DNA of 64,000 bases from Flavobacteriaceae bacterium. GTDB taxonomy: Bacteria; Bacteroidota; Bacteroidia; Flavobacteriales; Flavobacteriaceae. Where the stretch lies: contig JANRDC010000004.1 of the NCBI GenBank assembly GCA_030726725.1, forward strand, positions 186,001-250,000, read 5' to 3'. The notes below the pieces were generated by a model, which was given only the letters and a program-made list of their open reading frames with translations, had not been told where the DNA came from and searched no databases. Numbering within the stretch: position 1 is the first letter of the stretch; each line of letters begins with the position of its first letter. This document shows, piece by piece, positions 36,194 through 45,034 of this stretch. The position numbers and the translations under genes are program-made.

Positions 36194-37117
36194 ATGACAC
36201 AGACTGACCCCCCTATTTTACTCAGCGTTCACCAACTGTGCAAACGCTACGGAAAACGACAAGCGGTACACCCGCTTACTTTTGACATCAAAAAAGGATA
36301 CGTATACGGATTGCTGGGCCCCAACGGAAGTGGAAAATCCACAACACTAGGCATGGTACTTCAGGTGGTCAACCCTACCTCGGGCAATTTCTCTTGGTTT
36401 CAAGGCCAATGCACCCCCAATGAAGCCCTCAAAAAAATTGGCGCCATTATTGAAAGACCTAATTTCTATCCTTATTTAAGCGCTTATAAAAATTTAGAGA
36501 TTGTGTGTTTAATCAAAGGCGTCCCTTTAAGCGCCATTGATCACAAACTTGAATTAGTCGGATTGTTGGGAAGAAAACACGACAGCTTTGAACAGTATTC
36601 ATTGGGCATGAAACAAAGACTGGCAATTGCCTCTGCCCTGCTCAACGATCCAGAAGTATTGATTTTGGATGAGCCCACCAATGGACTAGATCCTGAGGGA
36701 ATACATCAGATCAGGGGCATTATAAAAAAAGTTGCTGCTCTGGGCACGACCATAGTACTGGCCTCCCACTTGCTAGATGAAGTGGAAAAGGTATGTGATC
36801 GCGTGCTCGTATTACAAGAAGGCCATATGATTTTCGAGGGGGCTGTGGCGGATTTACTGCATGAACAACCCGTCGTCTATCTGGAAAGCCCACAGGATAA
36901 AGCCTTGGCCTCTTGGATAGAAAACCATCCCGGGATCACCCATGTTACCCCTCAGGGACTTGGCTATTTGGTGCAACTAGCACAAGAGGTTGCCACTGAT
37001 CAAATCAATAAAGAACTCTCAGAAAACGGAATATTTTTGAGCGTTCTTCAGAAACAAAAAACCAGCCTGGAAGATCGCTTCTTGGCCATGACCCATAAAA
37101 CGAATACCCATGATTAG
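36194..37117 (+). CDS. ABC transporter ATP-binding protein
   Basis: 307 residues with one cassette: GLLGPNGSGKSTTLGMVLQV, the Q-loop region ERPNFYPYLSAYKNLEI, signature YSLGMKQRLAIASALL and Walker B ILDEPTNGLDPEG. The C-terminal about 90 residues resemble the regulatory tail of CcmA/Nod-type exporters. The ATG at 36194 is preferred to a TTG at 36176. It overlaps its permease gene by 8 bases. The substrate is not evident. Confidence 0.9.
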   Translation: MTQTDPPILLSVHQLCKRYGKRQAVHPLTFDIKKGYVYGLLGPNGSGKSTTLGMVLQVVNPTSGNFSWFQGQCTPNEALKKIGAIIERPNFYPYLSAYKNLEIVCLIKGVPLSAIDHKLELVGLLGRKHDSFEQYSLGMKQRLAIASALLNDPEVLILDEPTNGLDPEGIHQIRGIIKKVAALGTTIVLASHLLDEVEKVCDRVLVLQEGHMIFEGAVADLLHEQPVVYLESPQDKALASWIENHPGITHVTPQGLGYLVQLAQEVATDQINKELSENGIFLSVLQKQKTSLEDRFLAMTHKTNTHD

Positions 37118-37964
37118 ATTGTTGCACATCGAATGGATCAAATTGTGGCATAATCGCTGGAGCAAGCTCCTGCTTTTTGGTTACTTGTTCTTGCTGACCA
37201 GCATCGCGTTAATCGCTGCTATAAGATTTGACATAGGGCCCGTAAAATTTCACCTAGCAGATCAGGGGATCTTTAATTTTCCCTATATCTGGCACTTTAA
37301 CACGTTTATCGCCGCTTGGATGAAGTTGTTTTTGGCCATCATCATTGTATCCATGACGGCCAATGAGTACAGCTATAAAACCATCAAACAAAACCTAATC
37401 GATGGACTGTCACACGCGGATTTTTTAAAAACCAAAGTCCTGATGGTGTTGGCGTTAGCCCTGGCCTCTACCCTTTTAATCGCCTTGATGTCAGGTATTT
37501 TGGGCGGAGTATTTTCAGACTACACCACGCCTTCGCTTGTTTTTCAGGATATTTCCTTCTTAGCGGCTTACTACTTAAAATTGGTTGCCTTTTTTAGTTT
37601 CTGTCTGTTTGCTGGGGTATTGGTGAAGCGTTCAGCATTTGCCTTGGGATTTATTGTGATCTGGCAAATATTTGAGGGAATACTCACCGGACTGTTGTAT
37701 TGGAAAGCCTTTAAAAACGATTCCGCCATTGTTTCGGCCGAAACCGCTGAACAAATCACCAGTTTTTTCCCCTTGGTGAGTATGTATTCCTTGATCAAAC
37801 AACCGTTTACCCGACTTAATGGAATACAAACAGTGGCCAAACAGGTGGGAGAAACTTTTGAAAATGCCTACCAAACCACGGCCATGGAATATCTGATCGC
37901 TGTATTTTGGACTGCACTTTTCATCTGGGGCACGCACCAACTGCTTAAAAGAAGGGATTTATAG
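37110..37964 (+). CDS. ABC-2 type transporter permease
   Basis: 284 residues with six predicted helices: one at about 15-37 and the rest from 65 on (LFLAIIIVSMTANEYSYK after the second). This is the usual layout of the ABC-2 permeases paired with single ATPases. It overlaps the ATPase gene by 8 bases, and the two probably form a homodimer-based exporter of an unknown substrate. Confidence 0.87.
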   Translation: MIRLLHIEWIKLWHNRWSKLLLFGYLFLLTSIALIAAIRFDIGPVKFHLADQGIFNFPYIWHFNTFIAAWMKLFLAIIIVSMTANEYSYKTIKQNLIDGLSHADFLKTKVLMVLALALASTLLIALMSGILGGVFSDYTTPSLVFQDISFLAAYYLKLVAFFSFCLFAGVLVKRSAFALGFIVIWQIFEGILTGLLYWKAFKNDSAIVSAETAEQITSFFPLVSMYSLIKQPFTRLNGIQTVAKQVGETFENAYQTTAMEYLIAVFWTALFIWGTHQLLKRRDL

Positions 37965-38018
37965 GATTCACTGAGCAGAATCGCTGAGAACCTCAAGCTG
38001 CTTTCGTATTTTTACGGC

Positions 38019-40019
38019 ATGAAGTTCCAGGTCGTAGCCCCATTTGTACCCACTGGTGATCAACCACAAGCCATAGATCAACTGGTCGACGGGCTGAACA
38101 ACGGCGAAGCACACCAAACACTGCTCGGTGTTACAGGATCGGGAAAAACCTTTACCATTGCTCAGGTGATTGACCGGGTTCAGCGACCCACCCTGGTTTT
38201 GGCCCACAACAAAACTCTAGCCGCCCAGCTGTACGCTGAATTCAAACAATTCTTTCCCAACAACGCAGTAGAATATTTTGTGTCCTACTACGATTACTAC
38301 CAGCCTGAGGCCTACATACCCACCACGGGTGTCTACATAGAAAAGGACTTGTCGATCAATGAAGACATCGAAAAAATGCGCTTAAGCACCACTTCTTCTT
38401 TGCTCTCAGGGCGCAGAGATGTATTGGTAGTCGCCTCGGTTTCCTGTTTATACGGAATTGGAAACCCGCACGAGTTCAAGAAAAATTTGATTGAACTTGA
38501 AAAAGGACAACGGATCTCCAGAACTGCCCTGATGCACCGAATGGTACAAAGTCTTTATGCCCGGACCACTGAAGGACTCACCCATGGACATTTTCGAATC
38601 CAAGGAGATGTATTGGATGTATTTCCCTCCTATACTGATCACGCATTTCGGATCCATTTTTTTGGTGATGAAATCGATGCATTAGAAGTAATCGATCCAC
38701 TGCACCAAACTATTCTCTCGCAAGAAGAGCAACTTCGGCTTTATCCCGCCAACCTTTTTGTCACCTCACCAGAGATATTACAAAATGCCATACACCAAAT
38801 CCAAGAGGATATGGTAAAACAAGTAGCCTATTTCAATGAGATCGGTAGACCACTGGAGGCAAAAAGGATCCATGAACGCACAGAGTTTGATCTGGAAATG
38901 ATCCGTGAACTCGGGTATTGTTCTGGAATAGAAAATTACTCTAGGTATTTAGATGGAAGAAACCCAGGAACCAGACCATTCTGCTTGTTGGACTACTTCC
39001 CGGATGATTTTCTGACGATTATCGATGAGAGTCACGTTACCTTGCCCCAAGTTCACGCTATGTATGGAGGGGATAGATCGCGCAAAGAGAACCTGGTAGA
39101 ATACGGATTTAGGCTACCTGCAGCTCTGGACAATCGCCCTCTAAAATTTGAAGAGTTTGAAGCCTTGCAAAATCAAATCATCTATGTCAGTGCTACTCCG
39201 GCTGACTATGAACTTCAGCAATCCCAAGGCGTATATGTAGAACAGATCATTCGCCCCACTGGATTGTTAGACCCTGTGATTGAGGTAAGGCCCTCTGCCG
39301 GGCAAATCGATGATTTGATGGAAGAAATCCAACTCAGGGTAGAAAAGGATGAACGCACTTTGGTCACTACCTTGACCAAAAGAATGGCGGAAGAACTCAC
39401 CAAATACCTCACCAGATTTTCTATTCGCTGTAGGTATATCCACAGTGATGTAGACACTTTAGAACGAGTTGAAATCATGCAGGACTTGCGCAAGGGTATC
39501 TTTGATGTACTGATCGGCGTCAACCTGCTTCGGGAAGGTCTGGATTTGCCTGAGGTATCCTTAGTAGCCATCATCGATGCGGACAAAGAAGGATTTTTGC
39601 GCTCAGATCGCTCTCTAATTCAGACTGTTGGTCGTGCGGCGAGAAACCTCAACGGCAAGGCCATTATGTACGCTGACAAAATAACGGGGAGCATGCAGCG
39701 CACCATAGATCAAACACAATACCGCAGAGCCAAGCAACACCAGTATAATGTAGACCACGGGATCACCCCCACTTCGCTAAACAAGGGACTAAACCACACT
39801 TTGGCCAAAAATTCTGTATCTACCTACCATTTTGAAAAAAAATCAATCCGCGCCCAAGAGCCTGAAGGGGCATTTGTCACCAAAGCTCATTTGGAAAAAA
39901 AAATAAAAGAAACGCGAAAAGCCATGGAAAAAGCGGCAAAAAACCTAGACTTTATTGAAGCTGCAGCTTACCGCGATGAAATTGAACAACTTAAAGAACT
40001 GATAAAAAACAGAGGATGA
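38019..40019 (+). CDS. uvrB: Excinuclease ABC subunit UvrB
   Basis: Damage-verifying helicase-like subunit of nucleotide excision repair, 666 residues, normal length. Visible: VTGSGKTFTIAQVID, the beta-hairpin region YYDYYQPEAYIPTTGVYIEK, DESHVTLPQVHAMYGGD, GVNLLREGLDLPEVSLV, the SLIQTVGRAARN motif VI and a C-terminal UVR motif (about 628-663). The ATG at 38019 follows a TATTTTTA that is one base off the promoter element. It overlaps the DUF1456 gene by 4 bases. Confidence 0.97.
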   Translation: MKFQVVAPFVPTGDQPQAIDQLVDGLNNGEAHQTLLGVTGSGKTFTIAQVIDRVQRPTLVLAHNKTLAAQLYAEFKQFFPNNAVEYFVSYYDYYQPEAYIPTTGVYIEKDLSINEDIEKMRLSTTSSLLSGRRDVLVVASVSCLYGIGNPHEFKKNLIELEKGQRISRTALMHRMVQSLYARTTEGLTHGHFRIQGDVLDVFPSYTDHAFRIHFFGDEIDALEVIDPLHQTILSQEEQLRLYPANLFVTSPEILQNAIHQIQEDMVKQVAYFNEIGRPLEAKRIHERTEFDLEMIRELGYCSGIENYSRYLDGRNPGTRPFCLLDYFPDDFLTIIDESHVTLPQVHAMYGGDRSRKENLVEYGFRLPAALDNRPLKFEEFEALQNQIIYVSATPADYELQQSQGVYVEQIIRPTGLLDPVIEVRPSAGQIDDLMEEIQLRVEKDERTLVTTLTKRMAEELTKYLTRFSIRCRYIHSDVDTLERVEIMQDLRKGIFDVLIGVNLLREGLDLPEVSLVAIIDADKEGFLRSDRSLIQTVGRAARNLNGKAIMYADKITGSMQRTIDQTQYRRAKQHQYNVDHGITPTSLNKGLNHTLAKNSVSTYHFEKKSIRAQEPEGAFVTKAHLEKKIKETRKAMEKAAKNLDFIEAAAYRDEIEQLKELIKNRG

Positions 40020-40303
40020 ACAACAACGACATATTTAAAAAACTGAGGGTAGCCCTAAAGCTCAAAGATGAGGACATTGTTGAAATCCTCAAGATGGCAG
40101 AATTTAATGTAACCAAGAGCGAACTTGGTGCCCTGTTTCGGCAGGAGGATCATCCCAAATATGTTGAATGCGGAGATCAAATACTGAGAAATTTTCTCAA
40201 TGGTCTAGTCATATACCTCAGGGGAACTAAAGAACAACCCAAAGAACCATGGCAGGCACTTCAAGTAAAGCCGGAGGCCCAAAACAAAAAATCCGCCTCT
40301 TAG
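40016..40303 (+). CDS. DUF1456 family protein, single-repeat form
   Basis: 95 residues: NNDIFKKLRVALKLKDEDIV, KSELGALFRQEDHPKYVECG and QILRNFLNGLVIYLRG. E. coli YehS-type members have two such repeats in about 150 residues; this has one, as I recall for other flavobacteria. Function unknown. It is translationally coupled to uvrB. Its last four codons and stop lie inside the terminator hairpin at 40289-40311. Confidence 0.82.
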   Translation: MNNNDIFKKLRVALKLKDEDIVEILKMAEFNVTKSELGALFRQEDHPKYVECGDQILRNFLNGLVIYLRGTKEQPKEPWQALQVKPEAQNKKSAS

Positions 40304-40311
40304 GCGGATTT
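40289..40311. terminator. Bidirectional terminator containing the DUF1456 stop codon
   Basis: Stem AAATCCGCC / GGCGGATTT, loop TCTTA. It has T-runs in the plus direction and an A-run on the other side (40282-40291), so it can also serve sucC on the minus strand. The TAG stop at 40301-40303 spans the loop and the first base of the stem. Confidence 0.8.
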
Positions 40312-40330
40312 TTATTGGATAAATAATTGA

Positions 40331-41527
40331 TTACGCTTGCAATACTTCTTTCACTTTGTCCGCTGCTTCTTGAAACTGAACAGCCGCGTGTACCGCTAAT
40401 CCTGATGCATCCAAAAGGGCTTTTGCCTCAACAGCATTAGTTCCTTGTAGTCGAACGATGATGGGCACATTGATAGAGTCCCCCATGTTTTTATAAGCAT
40501 CAACAACACCTTGCGCTACACGGTCGCAACGCACGATACCTCCAAAAATATTGATCAAAATCGCCTTGACTTGCTCGTCTTTTAGGATGATTCTAAATGC
40601 TTGCTCTACGCGTTTTGCATCAGCTGTACCTCCAACATCCAGGAAGTTTGCTGGTGCTCCACCGGCCATCTTAATCAAATCCATGGTAGCCATGGCTAGA
40701 CCAGCACCGTTGACCATACAACCCACATTTCCCTCTAAAGTCACATAGTTTAACCCAACAGCTTTGGCCTCAACTTCAGTGGGATCTTCCTCACGTTCAT
40801 CTCTCCAAGAGGCGTACTCTGCTCTTCGAAACAACGCATTGTCATCCAAAGTCACTTTTGCGTCAACGGCAATAATCTTGTCGTCAGATGTTTTTAATAC
40901 TGGGTTAATTTCAAACAAGCTAGAATCACTCTCGACAAAGGCGCGATAAAGTTTGGTGATAAACTGAGTCATTTCCTTAAAGGCCGTACCAGACAGCCCT
41001 AGGTTAAACGCGATTTTTCTAGCCTGGAAGGGCATAAGACCGACACTGGGATCTATTTCTTCTGTAAAAATCAAGTGAGGTGTGTGTTCTGCTACAGTCT
41101 CAATATCCATACCGCCTTCAGTAGAATACATAATCATGTTGCGGCCTGTAGCCCTATTCAACAATACCGATACGTAAAATTCTGCTGTTTCGCTGGCTCC
41201 AGGGTAGTATACATCTTCAGCGACCAAAACTTGGTGCACCTTCTTTCCGGCTGCAGAAGTTTGTGGAGTAACTAAATTCATACCGATAATTTCACCGGCA
41301 ATGCGTTTTACATCCTCTAGGTTTTTGGCCAACTTAACGCCTCCACCCTTACCGCGTCCACCTGCATGAACTTGGGCTTTAATCACATGCCAACCTGTTC
41401 CTGTATCTTCAGTGAGCTTCTTTGCAGCAGCTACAGCTTCCTCAGGGGTCTGAGCTACTATGCCTCTTTGAATGCCTACGCCAAAACTGGCCAATATGGT
41501 TTTTCCTTGATATTCGTGCAGATTCAT
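40331..41527 (-). CDS. sucC: Succinyl-CoA ligase [ADP-forming] subunit beta
   Basis: TCA-cycle enzyme that makes ATP from succinyl-CoA with the SucD subunit. It has the ATP-grasp start MNLHEYQGKTILASFGV, VKAQVHAGGRGKGGGVKLA, FEINPVLKT and the C-terminal INIFGGIVRCDRVAQGVV with LQGTNAVEAKALL. Length 398 is typical. sucD is not adjacent, as is common in Bacteroidota. A promoter element lies 22 bases upstream. Confidence 0.97.
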   Translation of the reverse strand: MNLHEYQGKTILASFGVGIQRGIVAQTPEEAVAAAKKLTEDTGTGWHVIKAQVHAGGRGKGGGVKLAKNLEDVKRIAGEIIGMNLVTPQTSAAGKKVHQVLVAEDVYYPGASETAEFYVSVLLNRATGRNMIMYSTEGGMDIETVAEHTPHLIFTEEIDPSVGLMPFQARKIAFNLGLSGTAFKEMTQFITKLYRAFVESDSSLFEINPVLKTSDDKIIAVDAKVTLDDNALFRRAEYASWRDEREEDPTEVEAKAVGLNYVTLEGNVGCMVNGAGLAMATMDLIKMAGGAPANFLDVGGTADAKRVEQAFRIILKDEQVKAILINIFGGIVRCDRVAQGVVDAYKNMGDSINVPIIVRLQGTNAVEAKALLDASGLAVHAAVQFQEAADKVKEVLQA

Positions 41528-41548
41528 GGGTTCATTTTAGATTACGTG

Positions 41549-41556
41549 CAAAAATA
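41549..41556 (-). promoter_or_regulatory. Predicted -7 element (TATTTTTG) for sucC
   Basis: CAAAAATA on the plus strand reads TATTTTTG on the minus strand, 21 bases before the sucC ATG. No TTG is at the expected spacing. Confidence 0.45.
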
Positions 41557-41615
41557 AGAAAACCACCTGAAATGAGGGGAGAAAATAACAGGATTTGCCC
41601 TGGACATTAACGCAT

Positions 41616-41644
41616 AATTGTTGCATATAAAACAAATTGTTGCA
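41616..41644. repeat. Tandem 10-bp direct repeat (AATTGTTGCA) upstream of lysA
   Basis: Two exact copies at 41616-41625 and 41635-41644, 19 bases apart start to start, in the 185-base sucC-lysA intergenic region. The second copy ends 24 bases before the lysA -33 element. The spacing of nearly two helical turns would suit two subunits of a regulator binding one DNA face. Confidence 0.5.
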
Positions 41645-41668
41645 AAATTAAAAATAACCTTTGCCTTC

Positions 41669-41699
41669 TTGCCCAAATCAAGTAGTGTCGCTACATTTG
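41669..41699 (+). promoter_or_regulatory. Promoter for lysA, TTG-N20-TACATTTG
   Basis: TTG at 41669-41671 and TACATTTG at 41692-41699 with a 20-base spacer, a full match to the flavobacterial consensus. The lysA ATG lies 13 bases downstream. Confidence 0.7.
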
Positions 41700-41712
41700 A
41701 CAAATTTTCTAT

Positions 41713-42945
41713 ATGAACCACTCCGATCTTTTATCTGTAGCTGCTGAATTTGGCGCACCCGTTTACGTATACGACGCAGAAAAAATTACTGCTCAGTACA
41801 ACCGACTGAGTCATGCATTTCGTCAGGTTCCCTCAGTGAGGTTAAACTATGCAGTGAAAGCCTTAAACAATATCAGCATACTGAGGTTGATGAATCATCT
41901 GGGGTCAGGCCTAGACACCGTGTCTATTCAAGAAGTTCAACTAGGACTGGCCGCTGGTTTTGATCCAAAAAACATCATATTTACGCCGAATGGAGTTTCT
42001 TTAGAAGAACTGGAGTCCGCTGCAGCATTGGGTGTGCAAATCAATATTGACAACCTATCTCTATTGGAGCAATTTGGCAGCAAACACCCTAATATTCCAG
42101 TTTGTGTGCGCATCAATCCACATGTGTTGGCTGGTGGTAACGCCAATATTTCCGTAGGCCATATCGATTCAAAATTCGGTATCAGTATCCACCAAATACC
42201 TCATATTTTGCGCATTGTTGAACTTACCGGAATGCACATCAACGGTATTCACATGCACACCGGAAGCGATATTTTGGACATCGATGTATTCTTATACGCT
42301 TCGGAGATTTTATTCAACACCGCCAAACATTTTAAACAATTAGATTTTGTTGATTTTGGCAGTGGATTTAAAGTACCTTATAAGGCAGGAGATATCGAAA
42401 CCAACGTCGAAGAGCTGGGTCAAAAACTGAGCACAAGATTCAATGAATTCTGCGAGGAATACGGCAGACCTTTGACATTGGCCTTTGAGCCTGGAAAGTT
42501 TCTGGTCAGCGAGGCTGGAAAATTTTTAGCGAAAGTCAATGTCGTTAAACAGACCACCTCAACGGTTTTTGCCAGTGTAGACAGTGGATTTAACCATTTG
42601 ATCAGACCGATGCTCTACGGGGCCAAACACCACATCACCAACATCTCCAATCCTCAGGGCAGAGAGCGCTACTACTCAGTGGTAGGCTATATCTGTGAGA
42701 CAGATACATTTGCCTCCAACAAACAAATCGCTGAAATCACTGAGGGTGATATTTTGTGCTTTGACAACGCGGGTGCTTATTGTTTTACCATGGCCAGCAA
42801 CTATAACTCAAGACTGAGACCTGCAGAAGTGCTTTGGTATGAAGGACAAGCCCACTTGATTAGGGCACACGAAACCTTTGAAGATTTGGTGCGCAACCAG
42901 GTAGAGCTCAAGGATTCTTTTTTTCAAACAGAAGTTACTGCGTAA
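41713..42945 (+). CDS. lysA: Diaminopimelate decarboxylase
   Basis: PLP enzyme for the last step of lysine synthesis, with an alanine-racemase-like barrel. LNYAVKALNN holds the PLP lysine (Lys49). NGIHMHTGSDI, VDFGSGFKVPY, the FEPGKFLVSEAG region and the C-terminal LCFDNAGAYCFTMASNYN follow the family pattern. Length 410 is normal. It shares the diaminopimelate pathway with dapD in this window but is expressed from its own promoter. Confidence 0.95.
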   Translation: MNHSDLLSVAAEFGAPVYVYDAEKITAQYNRLSHAFRQVPSVRLNYAVKALNNISILRLMNHLGSGLDTVSIQEVQLGLAAGFDPKNIIFTPNGVSLEELESAAALGVQINIDNLSLLEQFGSKHPNIPVCVRINPHVLAGGNANISVGHIDSKFGISIHQIPHILRIVELTGMHINGIHMHTGSDILDIDVFLYASEILFNTAKHFKQLDFVDFGSGFKVPYKAGDIETNVEELGQKLSTRFNEFCEEYGRPLTLAFEPGKFLVSEAGKFLAKVNVVKQTTSTVFASVDSGFNHLIRPMLYGAKHHITNISNPQGRERYYSVVGYICETDTFASNKQIAEITEGDILCFDNAGAYCFTMASNYNSRLRPAEVLWYEGQAHLIRAHETFEDLVRNQVELKDSFFQTEVTA

Positions 42946-42972
42946 ACCTTTGTATCTTTATACAAACTGTTG

Positions 42973-43488
42973 ATGATGAGACTGCTTGTCGCGTTTATTG
43001 CACTGATTTACAGCGGGCACATCCAGGCCCAGGACATCCAATGGATGAGTTTTGAGGCGGCTATTGAAATGCAGGCCAAAGCTTCGCAACCCAAGAAAAT
43101 ATTTATTGATGTCTATACGGACTGGTGTGGATGGTGCAAAAAAATGGATGCTGAAACCTTTAATAATCCAGAGGTAGCCGCCTATATGCAAGCGCATTTT
43201 TATATGGTAAAACTCGACGGAGAAGGAAAAAAACCAATCGTGTTTCGCGGAAAAACATTTTCCTATGTGCCCAGTGGTCGCAACGGATACCACGAGCTAG
43301 CTGCTGGTTTAATGCAGGGACAACTATCCTACCCCACGGTGGTTTTTCTCAATGAACAAGCCGAACTGCTCTCTCCCGTACCCGGATATCACCCACCTAA
43401 ATCCTTTATACCGATCGCTCGATTTTTTGGAGATAACCACTACAAGACTTCCTCCTGGGAAGATTACAATAAAAAAGGCGGCCGTTAG
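42973..43488 (+). CDS. Exported thioredoxin-fold protein (DUF255-like)
   Basis: About 171 residues. A short signal peptide (to about residue 17, HIQAQ) precedes a thioredoxin fold with the active-site motif DWCGWCKKMDAETF and the cis-Pro region SYPTVVFLNE. It most resembles periplasmic thioredoxin_7/DUF255 domains, which reduce or isomerise disulfides. Two adjacent ATG codons (42973, 42976) could start it. The stop codon lies in the loop of the terminator hairpin that follows. Confidence 0.85.
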   Translation: MMRLLVAFIALIYSGHIQAQDIQWMSFEAAIEMQAKASQPKKIFIDVYTDWCGWCKKMDAETFNNPEVAAYMQAHFYMVKLDGEGKKPIVFRGKTFSYVPSGRNGYHELAAGLMQGQLSYPTVVFLNEQAELLSPVPGYHPPKSFIPIARFFGDNHYKTSSWEDYNKKGGR

Positions 43489-43500
43489 GCCGCCTTTTTT
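43471..43500. terminator. Bidirectional terminator containing the stop codon of the thioredoxin-fold gene
   Basis: Perfect 13-bp stem AAAAAAGGCGGCC / GGCCGCCTTTTTT with loop GTTA. It ends one base before the guaB stop on the other strand, and A/T runs on both sides let it work both ways. The TAG stop at 43486-43488 spans the loop and stem. Confidence 0.9.
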
Positions 43501-43501
43501 A

Positions 43502-44974
43502 TTATCTGCTGTAGTTGGGAGATTCCTTTGTAATGGTCACATCGTGTGGGTGACTTTCATTGATCCCACTAGCGGTGATTTTAACAAATCGAGCTGTGTT
43601 CTGTAGGGTTTCGATATCTTGGGCACCGCAGTATCCCATACCCGCCCTAAGTCCACCAACAAACTGATGAATGCTTTCGTAGAGTTCACCTTTGTAGGGA
43701 ACACGACCTTCTATGCCCTCAGGTACCAATTTTTTGATATCGTCTTCTACATCTTGGAAATATCGATCCTTGGAACCTTGTTTCATGGCCTCCACAGAAC
43801 CCATTCCGCGGTATGATTTAAACTTTCTACCCTCATAAATGATGGTTTCTCCGGGGGACTCTTTGGTTCCGGCTAGTAAAGACCCCAACATCACTGTAGC
43901 TGCTCCAGCACCAATCGCTTTGGGAATATCACCTGTATAGCGAATTCCACCATCAGCAATCACTGGAACCCCACTGCCTTTAATAGCGGCGGCTACTTCT
44001 AGGACCGCAGAAAACTGTGGAAAACCAACCCCTGCAACCACTCGGGTGGTGCATATTGATCCTGGGCCAATACCCACTTTAATGGCATCAGCACCTGCTT
44101 CTACCAAATATCTAGCAGCTTCTCCTGTGGCGATATTACCCACAACCACATCCAGTTGGGGAAATGCAGCTTTGACTGACTTCAATACCGAAACCACCCC
44201 TTTGGTATGTCCATGAGCAGTATCAATGATCACAGCATCCACTCCTGCATCGACCAAAGCCTGAGCTCTTTCCACAGCATCAGCGGTAACTCCAAGGGCT
44301 GCAGCTACACGCAATCTGCCGTATTGATCCTTATTGGCAATGGGTTTTTGGGTGAGTTTGGTAATGTCCCTAAATGTGATCAGTCCCACTAGTTTATTGT
44401 CCTGACTGACCACAGGAAGTTTTTCGATTTTATTTTTTTGCAAGATCGCCTCTGCTTGAATCAAACTGGTGCCTTCACTCACGGTCACCAAAGGCATAGA
44501 AGTCATGACTTCTGAAATCGGTCTGGACTTTTCTTTCTCAAAGCGCAAATCTCTGTTGGTCACAATACCGAGCAAAATCCCGCGATCATCGACCACCGGA
44601 ATCCCGCCAATACCGTACTCCGCCATGACCGCATGGGCATCGCCCACAACAGCGGACAAGGGCAAAGTAACCGGATCTATAATCATCCCGCTCTCCGCGC
44701 GTTTGACTTTGCGCACCATGGCCGCTTGTTGGGCGATCGTCATGTTTTTGTGGAGCACACCGATACCGCCTTCTCGCGCAATGGCGATGGCCATACTCGA
44801 TTCAGTCACTGTATCCATAGCAGCGGACACAATGGGAATGTTGATCGTGATGTTTCTGGTGAATTTAGTCTTGATGGAGACTTCTCTGGGAAGAACTTCA
44901 GAATAAGCAGGGATTAACAATACGTCGTCGTAGGTAAGTCCCTCTCCGGCAATTTTCTCTAGATGCGCTTGCAT
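43502..44974 (-). CDS. guaB: Inosine-5'-monophosphate dehydrogenase
   Basis: First committed step of GMP synthesis. It shows [18 protein letters not shown] at the N-terminus, a CBS pair (about 100-215), the catalytic Cys loop [31 protein letters not shown] and the flap [11 protein letters not shown] use the ATG at 44974, giving 490 residues; the longer frame to 45019 runs through the predicted promoter element at 44997-45004. Confidence 0.96.
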   Translation of the reverse strand: MQAHLEKIAGEGLTYDDVLLIPAYSEVLPREVSIKTKFTRNITINIPIVSAAMDTVTESSMAIAIAREGGIGVLHKNMTIAQQAAMVRKVKRAESGMIIDPVTLPLSAVVGDAHAVMAEYGIGGIPVVDDRGILLGIVTNRDLRFEKEKSRPISEVMTSMPLVTVSEGTSLIQAEAILQKNKIEKLPVVSQDNKLVGLITFRDITKLTQKPIANKDQYGRLRVAAALGVTADAVERAQALVDAGVDAVIIDTAHGHTKGVVSVLKSVKAAFPQLDVVVGNIATGEAARYLVEAGADAIKVGIGPGSICTTRVVAGVGFPQFSAVLEVAAAIKGSGVPVIADGGIRYTGDIPKAIGAGAATVMLGSLLAGTKESPGETIIYEGRKFKSYRGMGSVEAMKQGSKDRYFQDVEDDIKKLVPEGIEGRVPYKGELYESIHQFVGGLRAGMGYCGAQDIETLQNTARFVKITASGINESHPHDVTITKESPNYSR

Positions 44975-44996
44975 GGCTTCGTGGATTAATTGCGTG

Positions 44997-45004
44997 CAAA
45001 TATA
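44997..45004 (-). promoter_or_regulatory. Predicted -7 element (TATATTTG) for guaB
   Basis: CAAATATA on the plus strand reads TATATTTG on the minus strand, 22 bases before the chosen guaB ATG. Confidence 0.5.
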
Positions 45005-45034
45005 CGCATAAAAAACCAATAAACCCCGAAATAC

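Noticed and set aside
44469-44906. A 145-codon open frame opposite guaB
   Set aside because: Antisense shadow of guaB codon usage; the sequence shows no conserved motif and no promoter or stop context of its own.
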